Below the pieces are notes generated by a model. The model made no database searches, was not told the DNA's origin, and worked only from the letters and a program-made list of their open reading frames with translations. From Calliphora vicina (taxonomy: Eukaryota > Arthropoda > Insecta > Diptera > Calliphoridae), in assembly GCF_958450345.1 (NCBI RefSeq), contig NC_088784.1:58832247-58896246 (forward strand): 64,000 nt of DNA. Reading direction: 5' to 3'. The position numbers and the translations under genes are program-made. Shown one piece after another: positions 10,220-22,085 of this stretch. Positions within the stretch are counted from its first letter, which is position 1. Each line of letters opens with the position of its first letter.

Positions 10220-11153
10220 TTTAAAATAGTTTTTACTTTAGAATTTTGTTTTTAATAGCGGTTTATTAACGTTTATCTATAGGAGAGATTTACCTTTAAA
10301 CAGTATTTATTTTTTCCCCGTTAATTTTTTTGGAATTTGTCAAAAGAATACAACTCTGAAAGTATCTAGTAGCTTCGCCAGAGTTTTGAGTACCCAAAAA
10401 CGATGTCAATACTTAATTACTACAATTCGGTACACTACAGTATGCATTAGTAGTATTCAGGGCAGGTGAAAAATAAAAACCCATATATCTCATTTGACGT
10501 ATAGGTGGGAAACAAAAAATGGTCAATTAACTAGCGTCCCTAGCTCTTCTCAAAAATATAAGTTTCATTCCATGAGCAAACAAAAATGTTTGATTTGTAA
10601 ACTAGTGTAATTTTTGATATCGAGGGGACCAGCTGCCTATATTGTATGTAAAAATCAAATTTAGAGCATAAATTCTCAAATCGCATAGTTGATATCAAAC
10701 TTTAATAACCCATTTTAGATGGTCCAATATGTTCTTAATTATTTTTTAAACGGTTTCGATAAGCCCGCCCCTGGTATGAATATTATAGCCAAAAAACTAA
10801 AAAAATACCATTTTTGGAATTTTTCAACAACTTTTTGGAAATTGCGGGATTCCTGATTACAAAATTATTTTTTTTTTTATTTTTCCATTTTAAATAAAAA
10901 ATCTATATAAATCTGCAATTTTTTTGAAATCGGAACACAAACGAAGAAATATTATTGTTTTTAAAATTGAACATACCCGAGGTCTCCTAGCAAAAGAGGT
11001 CTTGAGCTCCAAATCTTCTCGTAAAAAACCGGAAGCTCGATTTTGATTTTAGAACCATGGTTTCTTCGGGAAAAGTTCTTAGAATTTTCCGTAGATAACG
11101 AATTTGCTATACGCTTTACCACGTTTCATGTTCCCGAACAAATTGACTCACCC

Positions 11154-11780
11154 TATTATACAAGCATGGAGCTTTTTCGAACATAGCTGGCTTTTTATAA
11201 TTTTTTACTCAAATCATTTTTTTAAATTGGCAAAGTTTGTTTAGGTCTGGATGCGACTAGGTCAACTTAAGTGAGCCAAGTTTAAACCTTACACGCTTTT
11301 GCAATAGGTTCTCTTTCTGGATCATATACAAATTTTATATAGTCCCGAAGAAAATTTGTTTCTACACAAGAAAAAATATAGGGAAAATACATAAAAACAT
11401 ACGGCCATTTTTACATGTTCCAACTTTTGATGCATGTAACTTTTTATAGGTATGAGATAACTGTTAGAAAGTTATTTTTATTGTATTCGAAATTTTATTG
11501 CAAATAATATAATATTTAAAATAAAAATTCGAACCTCCGTATCCCCGCCATATCTAAAAAAATAAAAAAAGATCGACCAGAATTAAAAGAATAAAATAAA
11601 TAAGTAAACCTAAATATCTCTTGAACTAAAGGAGATAAGTTATATTTGTATACATGATTTTATAGACTATTTACGTTTTAAATTTCAGCTCATACGGATC
11701 GTACTTGCATTTTTGGAGATATTTTTAAAAAAATGTGAGACCCGTGATGCCGTATAATTTTGCTAATTAAGCGTAAAGCG
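11154..11780 (+). repeat. Family X repeat copy
   Basis: Blocks 'tgagccaagtttaaacc', 'ggttctctttctggatcata', 'gtcccgaagaaaat', 'atgcatgtaactttttat', 'ctaaatatctcttgaacta' and 'gagacccgtgatg' follow the same order as 59290-59420 and 60300-60670, where a mini-me splits the copy. Non-coding. Confidence 0.6.
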
Positions 11781-12390
11781 CTCTATTTACAACTTTGATA
11801 TCTTTGGTGACCACCACTGAAATTTCCCGACAAAAATATTTGTGGAATATTTTAATCCTTTTCGAAAAATCGTAAAATTGACCCCTAAAGTGAGGAGATA
11901 TAGGGTTAAGATCTTCCGCAAAAATGATCCACATAAAATTCCATAATATAACTTTAGAATCATCTCAGACCTTAACTTATAACATTTTCAGGTAGTTAAT
12001 GCTGCTTTTGATCAAAAAAATTAAAACTTTTACCCACTATATAATAGTTTATTCTACAACAATGATCTACTCTACATGCCCTTTACTAAAGTTTTTGGTG
12101 ACCATCGAAGTCACCAATAAGAAATTATGAAACCTAACAAGTTTCCAGTGATCTTCTACCGCAATATCACTATAACTTCTTACTAAAAGCGTGGTACGGC
12201 CGATAGATTTGAAATTTTTATTAACGACTTTTGAAATGTCAAATGTCTAGCCGTTTCCTGTGATTTATTGCCTAAAAAACTGGTCATTGATACCCATTGG
12301 TTAACAAATTTTTTAAAAATTTATTGATGTGCTCTTTTCACAGTTACGGAACGTTAAATGTAAAAAACAATTGACCAAAAATTATGTTAT
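11781..12390. other. Unassigned stretch next to family X
   Basis: Nothing recognisable. It may be more of the family X body, since the AT content and run structure are alike, but I could not match it to another copy here. Confidence 0.3.
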
Positions 12391-13830
12391 ACTTAATTAA
12401 ACTGTTGAATGTAATACCCGTTATTGTTGTTAAGTAGTTGTTGTTTGTTATTGTATTTAATATTTAAATATTTCGATAGATGGATGAAAGAATAGATAGA
12501 TACATTGATATGAATGTATGAGTGTAGTGTAATAAACTTAAGTATTGTATCATAAAAATATACATCATTTATATTGGAAACCATTAGCAAATAACGACAA
12601 TAGCAACAACACACCAAGCAAAGAGCATTAGAATTTGATTTGCATTTCCTACACTTTTCCTAGGCTACAACACAAAGCGAATCGAAATCAAAAGCTTAAA
12701 CGCTTTTCTTGTCCAGCTGTTTTTATGATTTTTTTGTTGTCTGATGTTTTTTGTTTGGTTTGTTTGTTCTTCCAATAACATGATCATTTATCCAGCTAAG
12801 AGAGGGAGGAGGCACAATAAACATGATGGGTTGATTGTTCCTGCTAAGTTGTTGCATAAAAACGCTGTTGTTGTTTTGAAGTCGAAGTGGTAAACGAAAG
12901 AATGAAAAACAACAAGCTGCAATCGAACCAACCAACCAACCAAACCAACATTGGTGCAACCATTAATGTCCATTTAGTCGTGAACGCAATTATTGATCAA
13001 CAAGGTGCTATAATAATGATAGAATGTTTGATTAGCATTACTATTCAAATTCACTTGTTGTTGCTGTTGTTTCTGCTGCTATAGTTGTCTGATGTTGTTG
13101 TTCTTCCATAATCGCTTGGCTTGGTGGTTATTGCACTTTCCATGATCGATCTGCCATTATGCAAAAACGTTTGTTGGTGATGAGGAAGAAGTGGGACCTG
13201 AAACGAAGCTTAAACTTCTAACTATAAATAAATATTGACTTTTTTAATGCTCTTCGAGTATGAGTACTCGTGTACGTGAAGTGCGCAACGTTTTCGTAAT
13301 AATTTCAAATCATCTTGTGAATATTAAAAAAAAAGTCTGATACAAGTACACATGTCTGTATTGAAGGCTATATAGCATAAGCATTTGCTAGTTTTTTTTC
13401 TTATTTAGATTCTTAATGGTGGCAATGTCCATTATGAAATCAACACCTAAATGATCATAAAATAGCAACAAAGAACGGCATTTTATCCATTATGATGGTG
13501 TGGATGATGATGATGATGATCATAAAAATGCATGACAGTAAAAAGTCAATCATGGCTGTTTCGTGGCACTTAACTCGGACGTGACACTTTCATTTGTGGC
13601 CATAAAATGTGCTCACTTAATTGTTGACTGGGAATGCAGACTTGTTAAATAATAAATATGCATGTGGAAAACACTTCCTCTATCAATTAAGTTAAACATA
13701 AATAAGTAGTAATATTAATTGCAAATATTTATGTATTTAAATTTTATACTTTCTTTGGGTCTTTAACATTAAATTTATAATGTTCCGTAAATAATTCCAT
13801 CCGCATAATTTCATAAATACGATAAAGAAT
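12391..13830. other. Apparently unique non-coding DNA with trinucleotide-type repeats and CATAAA motifs
   Basis: No transposon signature was seen. It has GTT/CAA-rich runs (12415-12450, 12855-12960, 13055-13110), a GAT microsatellite, and several CATAAA/TTTATG words within 13450-13620. This texture is common in fly introns and enhancers. No binding site can be proven from sequence alone. Confidence 0.35.
13503..13520 (+). repeat. GAT trinucleotide microsatellite
   Basis: Six GAT units in a row in a wider GAT-rich context, directly before a CATAAAA word. Confidence 0.8.
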
Positions 13831-15389
13831 TTTGCATAATCAGATCTACTACTTAGTCGAAAATAAACTATTTACAACAGAATAGTTGCCGAATTTTTAA
13901 GGAATTTTGGTGACATAATTTTTCTCTGAATTAATCAAACGATAAATTTATAAATTATTAAAATTTGTCTTTATTTCTTCAATTTTTTTCTAAATTATTT
14001 TAGATAGAGATTGTAATTAAATTTTGGATAATAATTCTTTAGAAAATTTTTATTGTTAGTTAACAACAATTTTTTTTTGGTGAAAATGAAGGAATTCACT
14101 TAATTGTGAATAAATTCGAATCAATCGATTTTTATGGTCGATATCTCATTCTGTTGCTATTATATGTGGCTTTGCGATAAATTAATAAACCTAAACAATT
14201 TATGCCGTTTTTAAAACAAAAATATTTGCCATTTTCACGTAAAAAATATATTTTTTGCTTCAATTTGTTATTTTAACTCCGAAACTACTGAGCCGATTAA
14301 AACGCAATACATAAACGGATTAAAAGCTATGTAAATTAAAACTTTTGTATGTTTATTTTAATAATATCGGACCAACCCTTTTTGAGTTATCATAATTAAA
14401 AAATTCACAATTTTACAAAAAGTTTTAAAAAAAAACTTTTCCATAAATTTAAAATTTGGACCATATTTGTACTACTGGAACCACAATACATCAAAATTGT
14501 GTAGTGGTTTAAGAAGCCTCTAAATTTTCGATTTTGTACAATCTCAAATATTGATAGTTTAAAGAAAAGTAAACGTTTAAGGAAAACTTAAAGTATACAG
14601 TTTTATTTAGTTTCATAAATAACAAAATAAAATAACAAAAAATATAGACTTTACAAACATAACGGTAACTCTTAAATATACGATAAAATTCACTCGACAA
14701 AAGTTTTAATATTTTTGAGGTGTATTTAAACTTTAGTCTCTGACTGTATATAGAATTTTTCATTAAAATTCAAAAGTGAAAAATAAATTTGTGAGTTTTT
14801 ATTGAGAATCCTACAATTCCCAAAAAACTTTTAAAAATTCCAAAAGTTTTATTTTTTTAGACTCAGTTGATGGTACCGACTGCCAGGCTCCAAATAACCT
14901 TTGCAAAATAATTATGAACAAAATGTAACATTTGAGAAAAATATAAACACATTATTTATTTTGTTAACATTAATGTAAGTACTTTTTTTAAAAAAAATCT
15001 CGCAAAAAAATACTTTTTTTAAATTTTCCGTTTGCCTTCAGAAATACATATTTATTCTTGAGTTTGTACTTAGTTCTTTTTCAAAAATTGTTTCTGAATT
15101 TGCCAAAACACCCTTTCTGGCTCATTGTCTTAAAACATGATGGATGAAATTCATCTTCACTTATAGATGTTTTATAGAGCGGAAATAAAAAATTTGCAAC
15201 GAATAAACTTTGAAATCTTTCGAAAATATTAATATAATTTTATAAATTTAATTTTTAAAGTGTATTGATAGTTTTTTTAATTTTGTAATAAAATCTAGAG
15301 GGCTATAAATGTCTTTTAAAATTTTCAGAATCGGTCTAATGCACTATGGATAGCATCAATTTCTTGAATTTGTGAATGTCCCGTCAAAT
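13831..15389. other. Gene-free AT-rich stretch
   Basis: Long A and T runs, with no element ends found. 14270-14520 ('gaaactactgagccgatta') resembles degenerate dispersed repeat DNA but was not matched to another copy in the window. Confidence 0.35.
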
Positions 15390-15752
15390 ATGTCATATTG
15401 TCATAATGTTCTAATATTTTACGACTCGGCGTCTCGGCTTAACCGACTCTTAGGCATTCGCCACAGATCTCTGCTGGTTGGTTACGATAACACAATAAAC
15501 ATAGCATACAGAGTAGTAATAGTTTAGGACATTTTTTGCTTGAATGGCAACAATAACATTTTTAAGCCGTTGTGAAATATTAGAACATTATGACAATATG
15601 ACATGATAAGAGACCTTGTGAATTGACCAATCATACAAAGTAGTATTATTTTAGGACATTTTTAGCATGAAAGGCAACAACAAAATTTTTAAACCATTAT
15701 GAAATTTTAGGACATTATGACATGATAAGAGACGTTATGAATTGACCAATTA
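15390..15752. mobile_element. MITE of the TGGTCAATTCACAAG family with a duplicated right half
   Basis: Shares its core with 62936-63193: 'acgactcggcgtctcggctt', 'aaccgactcttaggcattcg' and 'ggttacgataacacaataa'. The right end, ending 'gaattgaccaat', occurs twice (about 15511-15632 and 15633-15752), each with its own 'ttaggacattttt' and 'gataagagac' blocks. This is a tandem duplication of the right half. The left terminus is eroded. Confidence 0.7.
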
Positions 15753-17273
15753 TTTAACCATTCATAAGAAGAGAATGCACTTAAATAAATGTTATAGAAA
15801 TTAAATTATGTCACTTCCTAAGAACTTTAAATATTTAAATTTATTTAATTTCATTTCAGCTTAAAAGGTGTCCAAATAATAATAAAAATCAATTTATTTA
15901 TATTTTTCCCCCCAGCAAATTGCATAATATTTATTTACGTACTTGTGTAAACTGAAGAAAAACAAAACCTGTTGCGTCTCATGCGGTTATGGCCAATAAA
16001 AATCACATCATTTAAATGAATTACAGAAATAAATTTCTTTCCAAACTTGTGCAAATCCAAATATTTATTCTCGATGTTACAGCAACAAATTGACAGCTTA
16101 AATGAATGAAACCAAAACAATATTAAATTTAATGATTCATAAATACAAAGAATTATTGCAAACTCAGTCAATAAAATAACCGTTATTTGAGTCCATTAAT
16201 TTCGAATTGATTTTATTATTTATTTTCAAAGAGATGACATCTTTATGAGATGCAGCAATACTTATGTCTGTAAACACATCAAAATGTTAACCATAGTTAG
16301 GTCAAAATTTATTTTTGAAGAAAAACTTAATTAATTAAATGCTGGAGATTGTTCCAATGAAATTTCTTCAGGACATTAGTATATTTATTAACATTATTAT
16401 TCTGTCACTGGCCTCAGTGAGTGTATTTCATCCATTATTTTTATTGAAATTTTGAATTTCGACTAAAATCAGGAATTCCAAAAAGAGCAACAATTTTAAA
16501 TACTATGACGTACTTATTTCAAATATTTCTATTATGTTGATTCATCATCTACATGAGATACCTTTGATTTGTCGCATCTTTTCGCAATGTGTGGAGAATA
16601 TATTTAAGATCAGCCGTGGATTTAAGATGATTTAAAATATATTATATTTTTAAAAATATATATGTAGAAATGTAAACATTTTGATACGCTTACATACTTA
16701 TGTAGCTAATTAGCTTGTTCCCTCCAAATTGTATATATAATTCAAGCGTTGACATCTTAATGGAACGGAAATTGATAAAGAAAAGTTAAACGTTTCATAT
16801 ACTACAACGTTTACAAACATGCAAACAAACATAGTTTTAACAATAAATAACAACAATCAATTCGAATGAAACTCATTTAAAAGAGACAATTTTCAATTGA
16901 TACCCTCAACACAAGATGTTAAACACATGTGTGCGTAAAGGAAATAGGAGCCTATATACCAAATATATTTAGTTTATTTTGATAGCAAACGTACATATGT
17001 ATGTTATAAAAAATCAAAAATCCTAAAACATACACATTTTCAAAACTTTTTTAAAAGAAAGTTAAAAAAAAACTAAAACCAGAGATCGAAAATAATTGTT
17101 ATTAATGCAATTTTCAACTCATAAAATCTATATGAAGAAAATGCTTCAGAAATAATTTTTATTCACCATAAAATTTCTCGTAAATCTATGTATTCACTTG
17201 TTCAATAAACATTTTTATATAGAATTTTATAATAAAAATAAAAAATAACAATTATTTTTGATATTTATATTAA
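15753..17273. other. Gene-free AT-rich stretch, no repeats recognised
   Basis: No element ends, coding similarity or RNA gene were seen. It could be single-copy host DNA. Confidence 0.35.
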
Positions 17274-17299
17274 GTATTTGTCAGGCTTGGCCGATGCCA

Positions 17300-17580
17300 A
17301 TTACATTTTCCATTAAATTACTTTTGGTGTAATTGCAATTGATAATTTCAAATTACAATTACATGTAATTGTAATAACATGATTAGAATTACTGGTACTT
17401 GTAATTGCCATTTTTCAATTACAATTACATGTAATTGTAATTTGAAAAATTCAATTACAATTAACAGTAATTGTAATTGAAAAATGGTAATTACAATTAC
17501 CAGTAATTGTAATTGATAGAAAAAGCATATGTAATTTAATTAAAAGTAATTTAATTAATTTAAATTCAATTACATTTATA
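17300..17580. repeat. Left palindromic subterminal array of the hAT-type element
   Basis: Overlapping units of CAATTACA, TTACATGTAATT and TGTAATTG in both orientations, many self-complementary. These are candidate multi-copy transposase binding sites. Confidence 0.8.
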
Positions 17581-17849
17581 AATATTAAACCGGTTTACCG
17601 TTTTTTTCATGTTTGTAAACTCGACCGGTTTCGGGTTTCTTTAACGGTTTTAATAAATATTTATTTTTATAAACATATTTTTGAAAAACTTTAATACTAT
17701 TTTTAAAAATATTATTTCGTCAAAGATATAAAATAATTGCATAAAGAATTAAAAAATGTAAAATTTTCGAGGATTTATTACTCAATTCTTAAGGACCATT
17801 TACGAACACATTAAGCTGCATAAATATCTAAAAAATATTAATATTGAAC

Positions 17850-18640
17850 AAAAATTCCATACCTATCCCTAATTTATATTTGCAAATCATACTACAGGAG
17901 TTTGTGAATATAGTCCATATTTGGCCATACCTCCCATATAAGGTCGACTCCCGAATAAGATCGTAATACATTTCTTACAAATATAGTTATCAAGTTGAAA
18001 TTCGAAACAAAAAATTTCAATATATATAAAAATCACTGTACTCAATTTTATGAAGATAAATTATCGTCAAAGCCTTCGCATGAGAAACATTTCCTGAAAA
18101 CTCATTAACCTTCACAAATCTCCAAAATAAATCTTTACTGAACCTAGTAGGTCATAGCCCCACATATGTCCCTCAACCCAAAAATACATTAACGCACATT
18201 TATATCGATCAAAAATTTAACAGAAATGAGTTTCAAGTATACAGATTTTGGGTTCATAATTATATATTGCACGTATATAAGGCTCATATCCGGAAAATTC
18301 ATTAAACGCGAATATATGTATATTAAAATGTTGTGATATAACTCATTTTCGTATGCAAAATTTTGAACTATGTCTAAATATATTTGTATACCCTTTATTA
18401 TAATCGAATTCTTCACTTGAATTATATATAATTATTTTACATTCGAAATGAAATAACTTCTGCGCAAAGTAGTATTTTTAACAATTTTTATATTATTTCA
18501 TATATTTATTTAATAGTATTTCAATGACATTTTCTCAATCCTCATACATAATAGGATCTCTATACCAATGTAACTTCTATAATTCTCATCATGTATTTCA
18601 GACTCGGCACTGCCGAATATAGTACTCTTACTTGTTTTTA
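17850..18640 (-). repeat. Mini-me-related repeat nested in the hAT-type element
   Basis: On the minus strand it opens 'caagtaagagtactatattc' followed by a 'ggcagtgccgagtc' hairpin, and ends near 'cttatatgggaggtatggcc'. The same opening block occurs at 37105-37150. Edges are approximate and no duplication was found. Confidence 0.5.
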
Positions 18641-19164
18641 AACGTAAATCATAACTTACAAATTTACTTCGTTTTAAAAATAGTTTGTTAATTTTGTTCA
18701 ATATTCAAATGTAAGTTCTGAAAAGTAAATGTTCTAATTTAGAGGGATATAAAATATGAAACATATACGATATGGAGTTGGAGTTTCGAGTTAATACGTC
18801 TTGAAATGAGTAGAATGTATACTTTGAATTTCAGAGAATTCGAAGTTGATAAAAATCCATATACATACATATGTACTTCAAAAACATTTAAAAATGATTG
18901 TTTACAAACTATACTTATATCAAGATTTTCAATATTTGTTGGGAAACTGAAGACTAATTTAATTAATCGAGTATGCATCAGTAGATATGTATGTGTTATT
19001 ATATAATATACTGGTCTTCGGCATTCTACTGCACACTATAAAAATAAGTAATTGGTAACTTCTGTAATTTTATATTTTTTTAATAATAAATACTTTGAAA
19101 GTAATCATTACATAGTTTTAGTCATATTACTATTACTTTTTCTTAATTTTGTAATTGTAAAATT

Positions 19165-19320
19165 TTACATTACAATTACATGTAATTGTAATTGAAAAAT
19201 GTCAATTACAATTACATGTAATTGTAATGTGCTATTGGTCATTTACACATTACAAGTAATTGTAATTGCAAAAATCCAATTACAATTACAAGGTAATGGT
19301 AATTTACCAATAATATATTA
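19165..19320. repeat. Right palindromic subterminal array of the hAT-type element
   Basis: Same TTACATGTAATTGTAATTG-type units as the left array, mirrored toward the right terminus. Confidence 0.8.
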
Positions 19321-19577
19321 CACAATGTAATCACTACCCCCCAAGCCTGGTATTTGTTACAAATAACAAGTATTGATAAGATTTTAAATAAAACTCAATC
19401 TGCAATTTTAAATTATTCAAACAAAAATATAAAAATCAATCAATGACCTAAAGCTTTTTATTTTATTTATTAGAATTATGTTAAATGAAACCAAAGACAT
19501 ATAAATGTTTGTTCAGATCGATAAAAGGAAGTTTTTTACACATCCGCATCTTCTTTACTATGTAATTACAAATATAT

Positions 19578-20445
19578 TGTTACGGTTTTACCTTTTAAAA
19601 ACGGCAAACTGTGTTATAGAAAAAAGAGGGAAATAAATCTGTAATTTTTAGACTCTTAGTCCGATTTCAATATAATTTGACATGCGCAGAGATTAGTTTC
19701 AGTGTTGAAAAATCCCAAAAATGGAGTTTTTTTAGTTTTTTGGCTATAATATAATTTTAGAATTTTAAATAAAAAATGGCTTCTTTCAGGATATACTTGG
19801 TCCCCTCGGTATCAACAATTTTCAAATTTGTTTTCATTTAGAATATTTAATGTAAAGTTAGCTTTCTAAAAAGTATAAATGCATAATACATCTTCTGAGA
19901 AATTTTTTAAATAACTTAAAAAAAAGTACTTTTTTCCCAAAAAGTAGCGAAAAATCGCCTTTTTAAAAATGTTTAGTTACGACGAGGTTTGTTGTAGTTC
20001 TCGACGAGGAGATACTTTATAATTTTTTTGAAATCGGTAACATACTCGAGGTGTCCACCTTTTGGGACCCCCGGCAGTGTATCTGGTGGTCCCATGAGGT
20101 CCATACTCAAAACTTTAACTCTACAAACTCGTCTTTGCCCAGGTGTATTTCCTTTAAATAAACTGAATATTTTTGATTGCAAATAAAAGCAGTTTAGTAG
20201 TTTAAAAGTGTAACAACTCTTTATTTATTCATATTTACACAACAATAGTTCAAATAGTCATTTAGTGTTTTCACTTAGTGTTTATTATTCACAGAAATAT
20301 ACACACTTAAATTACAATTTAATGTATAATGTACAAGACAGCTGATGTTAACTCTAACAGCGCCTATGATAAACTTACTAACGACTGCAATCTCTGCTAC
20401 TATTAATACACAGCGCCATCTTGCGAGTAGCTTCAACAATACCAG
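19578..20445 (+). repeat. LTR-like repeat copy A, interrupted by family X DNA
   Basis: The head TGTTACGGTTTTACCTTTTA at 19578 matches the start of copy B at 21830. After an intrusion, the rest resumes near 20165 with 'aaaagtgtaacaactcttta' and runs to about 20445, again parallel to copy B ('gcgccatcttgcg' against 'tcgccatcttctc'). The intrusion at about 19640-20130 carries family X words such as 'agttttttggctataatat'. A TGTTA start suggests an LTR retrotransposon. No internal gag or pol is present, so these are at best solo LTRs. Confidence 0.5.
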
Positions 20446-20545
20446 AATATTCGAATTTTATAAGGACCCATAATATATAAACTTTTTGTATCAACGACTA
20501 ATATTTCGATATGTTACATATGTTGGTGTTGGGTATAAAAACGGA
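20446..20545 (+). repeat. Mini-me-type core fragment
   Basis: 'tttataaggacccataatat' followed by 'aatatttcgatatgttaca' and 'ggtgttgggtata' is the conserved end block also present at 3721-3970 and inverted at 31460-31700. Confidence 0.5.
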
Positions 20546-21829
20546 AATTTAAACAGTTGTTCCTATTGTAGGTTATGGCGAGGATCAATTTGAAATTGGC
20601 GGATTTCGAAAAAATTTAGTTTTTGTTAGCAAATTTGTTAACTATTTCTAATTTCAGATTGTACCTTTAAATTGATGTAGCAATTTAACATTTCTAAGAT
20701 ATAACTCTATTTTATCTGGTGTCAAAACAGTTCAAGATCCAAAGTTAAAAAAATGGGATATTCATTGGGATATTAATTTCTCCTGTATAATAAGAAGTTA
20801 TCATCATAAAGGAGAGGAGGGAACGCACAGTGTTTCGTTCTCATATATCGATTTTTATTATTTCATCTATCCCCCATAGAAATATCCTTGCGAACTAGGG
20901 CTTTAATTTCTTGTACAGAATTACTCACCGCTTTCGAAAAGCACTTTAACACCTATACATAATTGCAACTGGTGTAAGTGTGATTTCAAAATAAATATCA
21001 TAGAAAATATGTTAATATTTTCAACAAATATATTCTGCATTTTATAAAATTATAAAAAAATTCCTAATTTAACTGATTTATCATAAAATTTAGTTAATTT
21101 GGGAACAAATTTTGAAAATTTTCCAGCTTTTCGTAAGAATAAAACTGCCAACCTTTCTTTAGAACATCAAGACGAGCTTTAGTTATTTTCCACCGAATTG
21201 TCTGCACAATCTAAATATATTTTTTAGGATTATTTTTATGTAAAATTTTACATATAAGTCTTTCTTTACCACTTCTCTATTAACAACAAAATAAAACACT
21301 TCCCATCAACATTGTCTGATGTGGGGGAGCATTAAACATTCGTATACAACTTCGAAGAAGACATTCATCTATTTATAACTGTAAGTAATTACGTTTTATT
21401 AAGGTCTTTTAAAGATTTTCCAATTGATGTTGTCGATGATGAGGATGATGTTTGAAGAAAAAATAAGCACATCTTAATTGTGATCATAAATAATGGTCTC
21501 TTTAAAGTATCTGCAGACAAAACAACAGTTTATTGGCCAATTATCAAATACTCACCTACAATTTGGTAGAGTGCTATTGGTTGGAGCGACTTGCAAATAC
21601 ACTACTTTCAAAATACAATTACATTTTTGTTAAATCCCAATCATTATGGATTTTTCTGCATTAAAGAAGAACAAATCTTGAAAAAAACTGAGAGATAGAG
21701 ATAATAAAATAAATTAAAAAAATATTAAAACAGTGTTCTTAGGTACAAATAAACTCCTAAGGGCAAAATATGAATTACAAGTCCTGATCATAAGTTAAAC
21801 ATTATCTTTGAATGATTTATAAAATATAT
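20546..21829. other. Gene-free stretch
   Basis: No confident element. 20820-20950 ('cccccatagaaatatccttg', 'gcgaactagggctttaattt') looks like the body of a mini-me-type repeat but has no ends. Confidence 0.35.
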
Positions 21830-22085
21830 TGTTACGTTTTTACCTTTTAAAATGGTGGTTCATTTTCTTTAAATACATCGGATTCTTTCAAAATGCAATT
21901 AAAGAGCCAAGTAGTTTTAAAAATTGTAACAACTCTTTATTTATTAAAATTTACACAACAATTTTAATACACACACTTATATTACACCCTGGTAATACGG
22001 TTGATATTAACAATACACTAACCCACTCACAACTCGCTATTTATATACACATCGCCATCTTCTCAAAGTTTCATGAATAATCTAA
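21830..22085 (+). repeat. LTR-like repeat copy B
   Basis: Starts TGTTACGTTTTTACCTTTTA, contains 'attgtaacaactctttattt' and 'tttacacaacaat', and ends near 'aatctaacgg'. It is parallel to copy A, and both copies are preceded by the same 'aatatat' context. No element body lies between the two copies. Confidence 0.5.

Larger units (their letters stand above)
8248..11153. mobile_element. Large inverted-arm element enclosing a GERFHQD-family relic
   Basis: About 200 bp at 8250-8475 reappears in reverse at 10915-11150, nearly identical over 8298-8470 (for example 'agaagatttggagctcaaga' against its complement). The outer ends read GGTTGGGTAAATTTTGTT and, reversed, GGGTGAGTCAATTTGTT. Each is preceded by TA (8246-8247 and 11154-11155), a possible TA duplication. 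The centre holds the minus-strand protein relic at 9655-10219, and a nested MITE lies at 8681-9203. Whether arms and gene belong to one transposon is an inference from this symmetric layout. Arm sequences recur as scattered repeats elsewhere (19640-20130 and 58740-60680), which argues for a mobile family. Confidence 0.5.
17282..19349. mobile_element. hAT-type element with palindromic AATTACATGTAATT subterminal arrays
   Basis: An exact 8-bp duplication, GTATTTGT, flanks it at 17274-17281 and 19350-19357. The termini CAGGCTTGG and CCAAGCCTG are perfect inverses. Both subterminal regions (17300-17580 and 19165-19320) are packed with AATTACAATTACATGTAATT-type palindromes. No transposase frame is present, so the 2,068-bp element is non-autonomous. 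Its middle includes a mini-me-related insert. The duplication size is the hAT hallmark. Confidence 0.85.

Noticed and set aside
17300..17580. Regularly spaced repeats resembling a CRISPR array
   Set aside because: Units are overlapping palindromes without unique spacers, mirrored at the other end of a hAT-type element in a eukaryotic genome.
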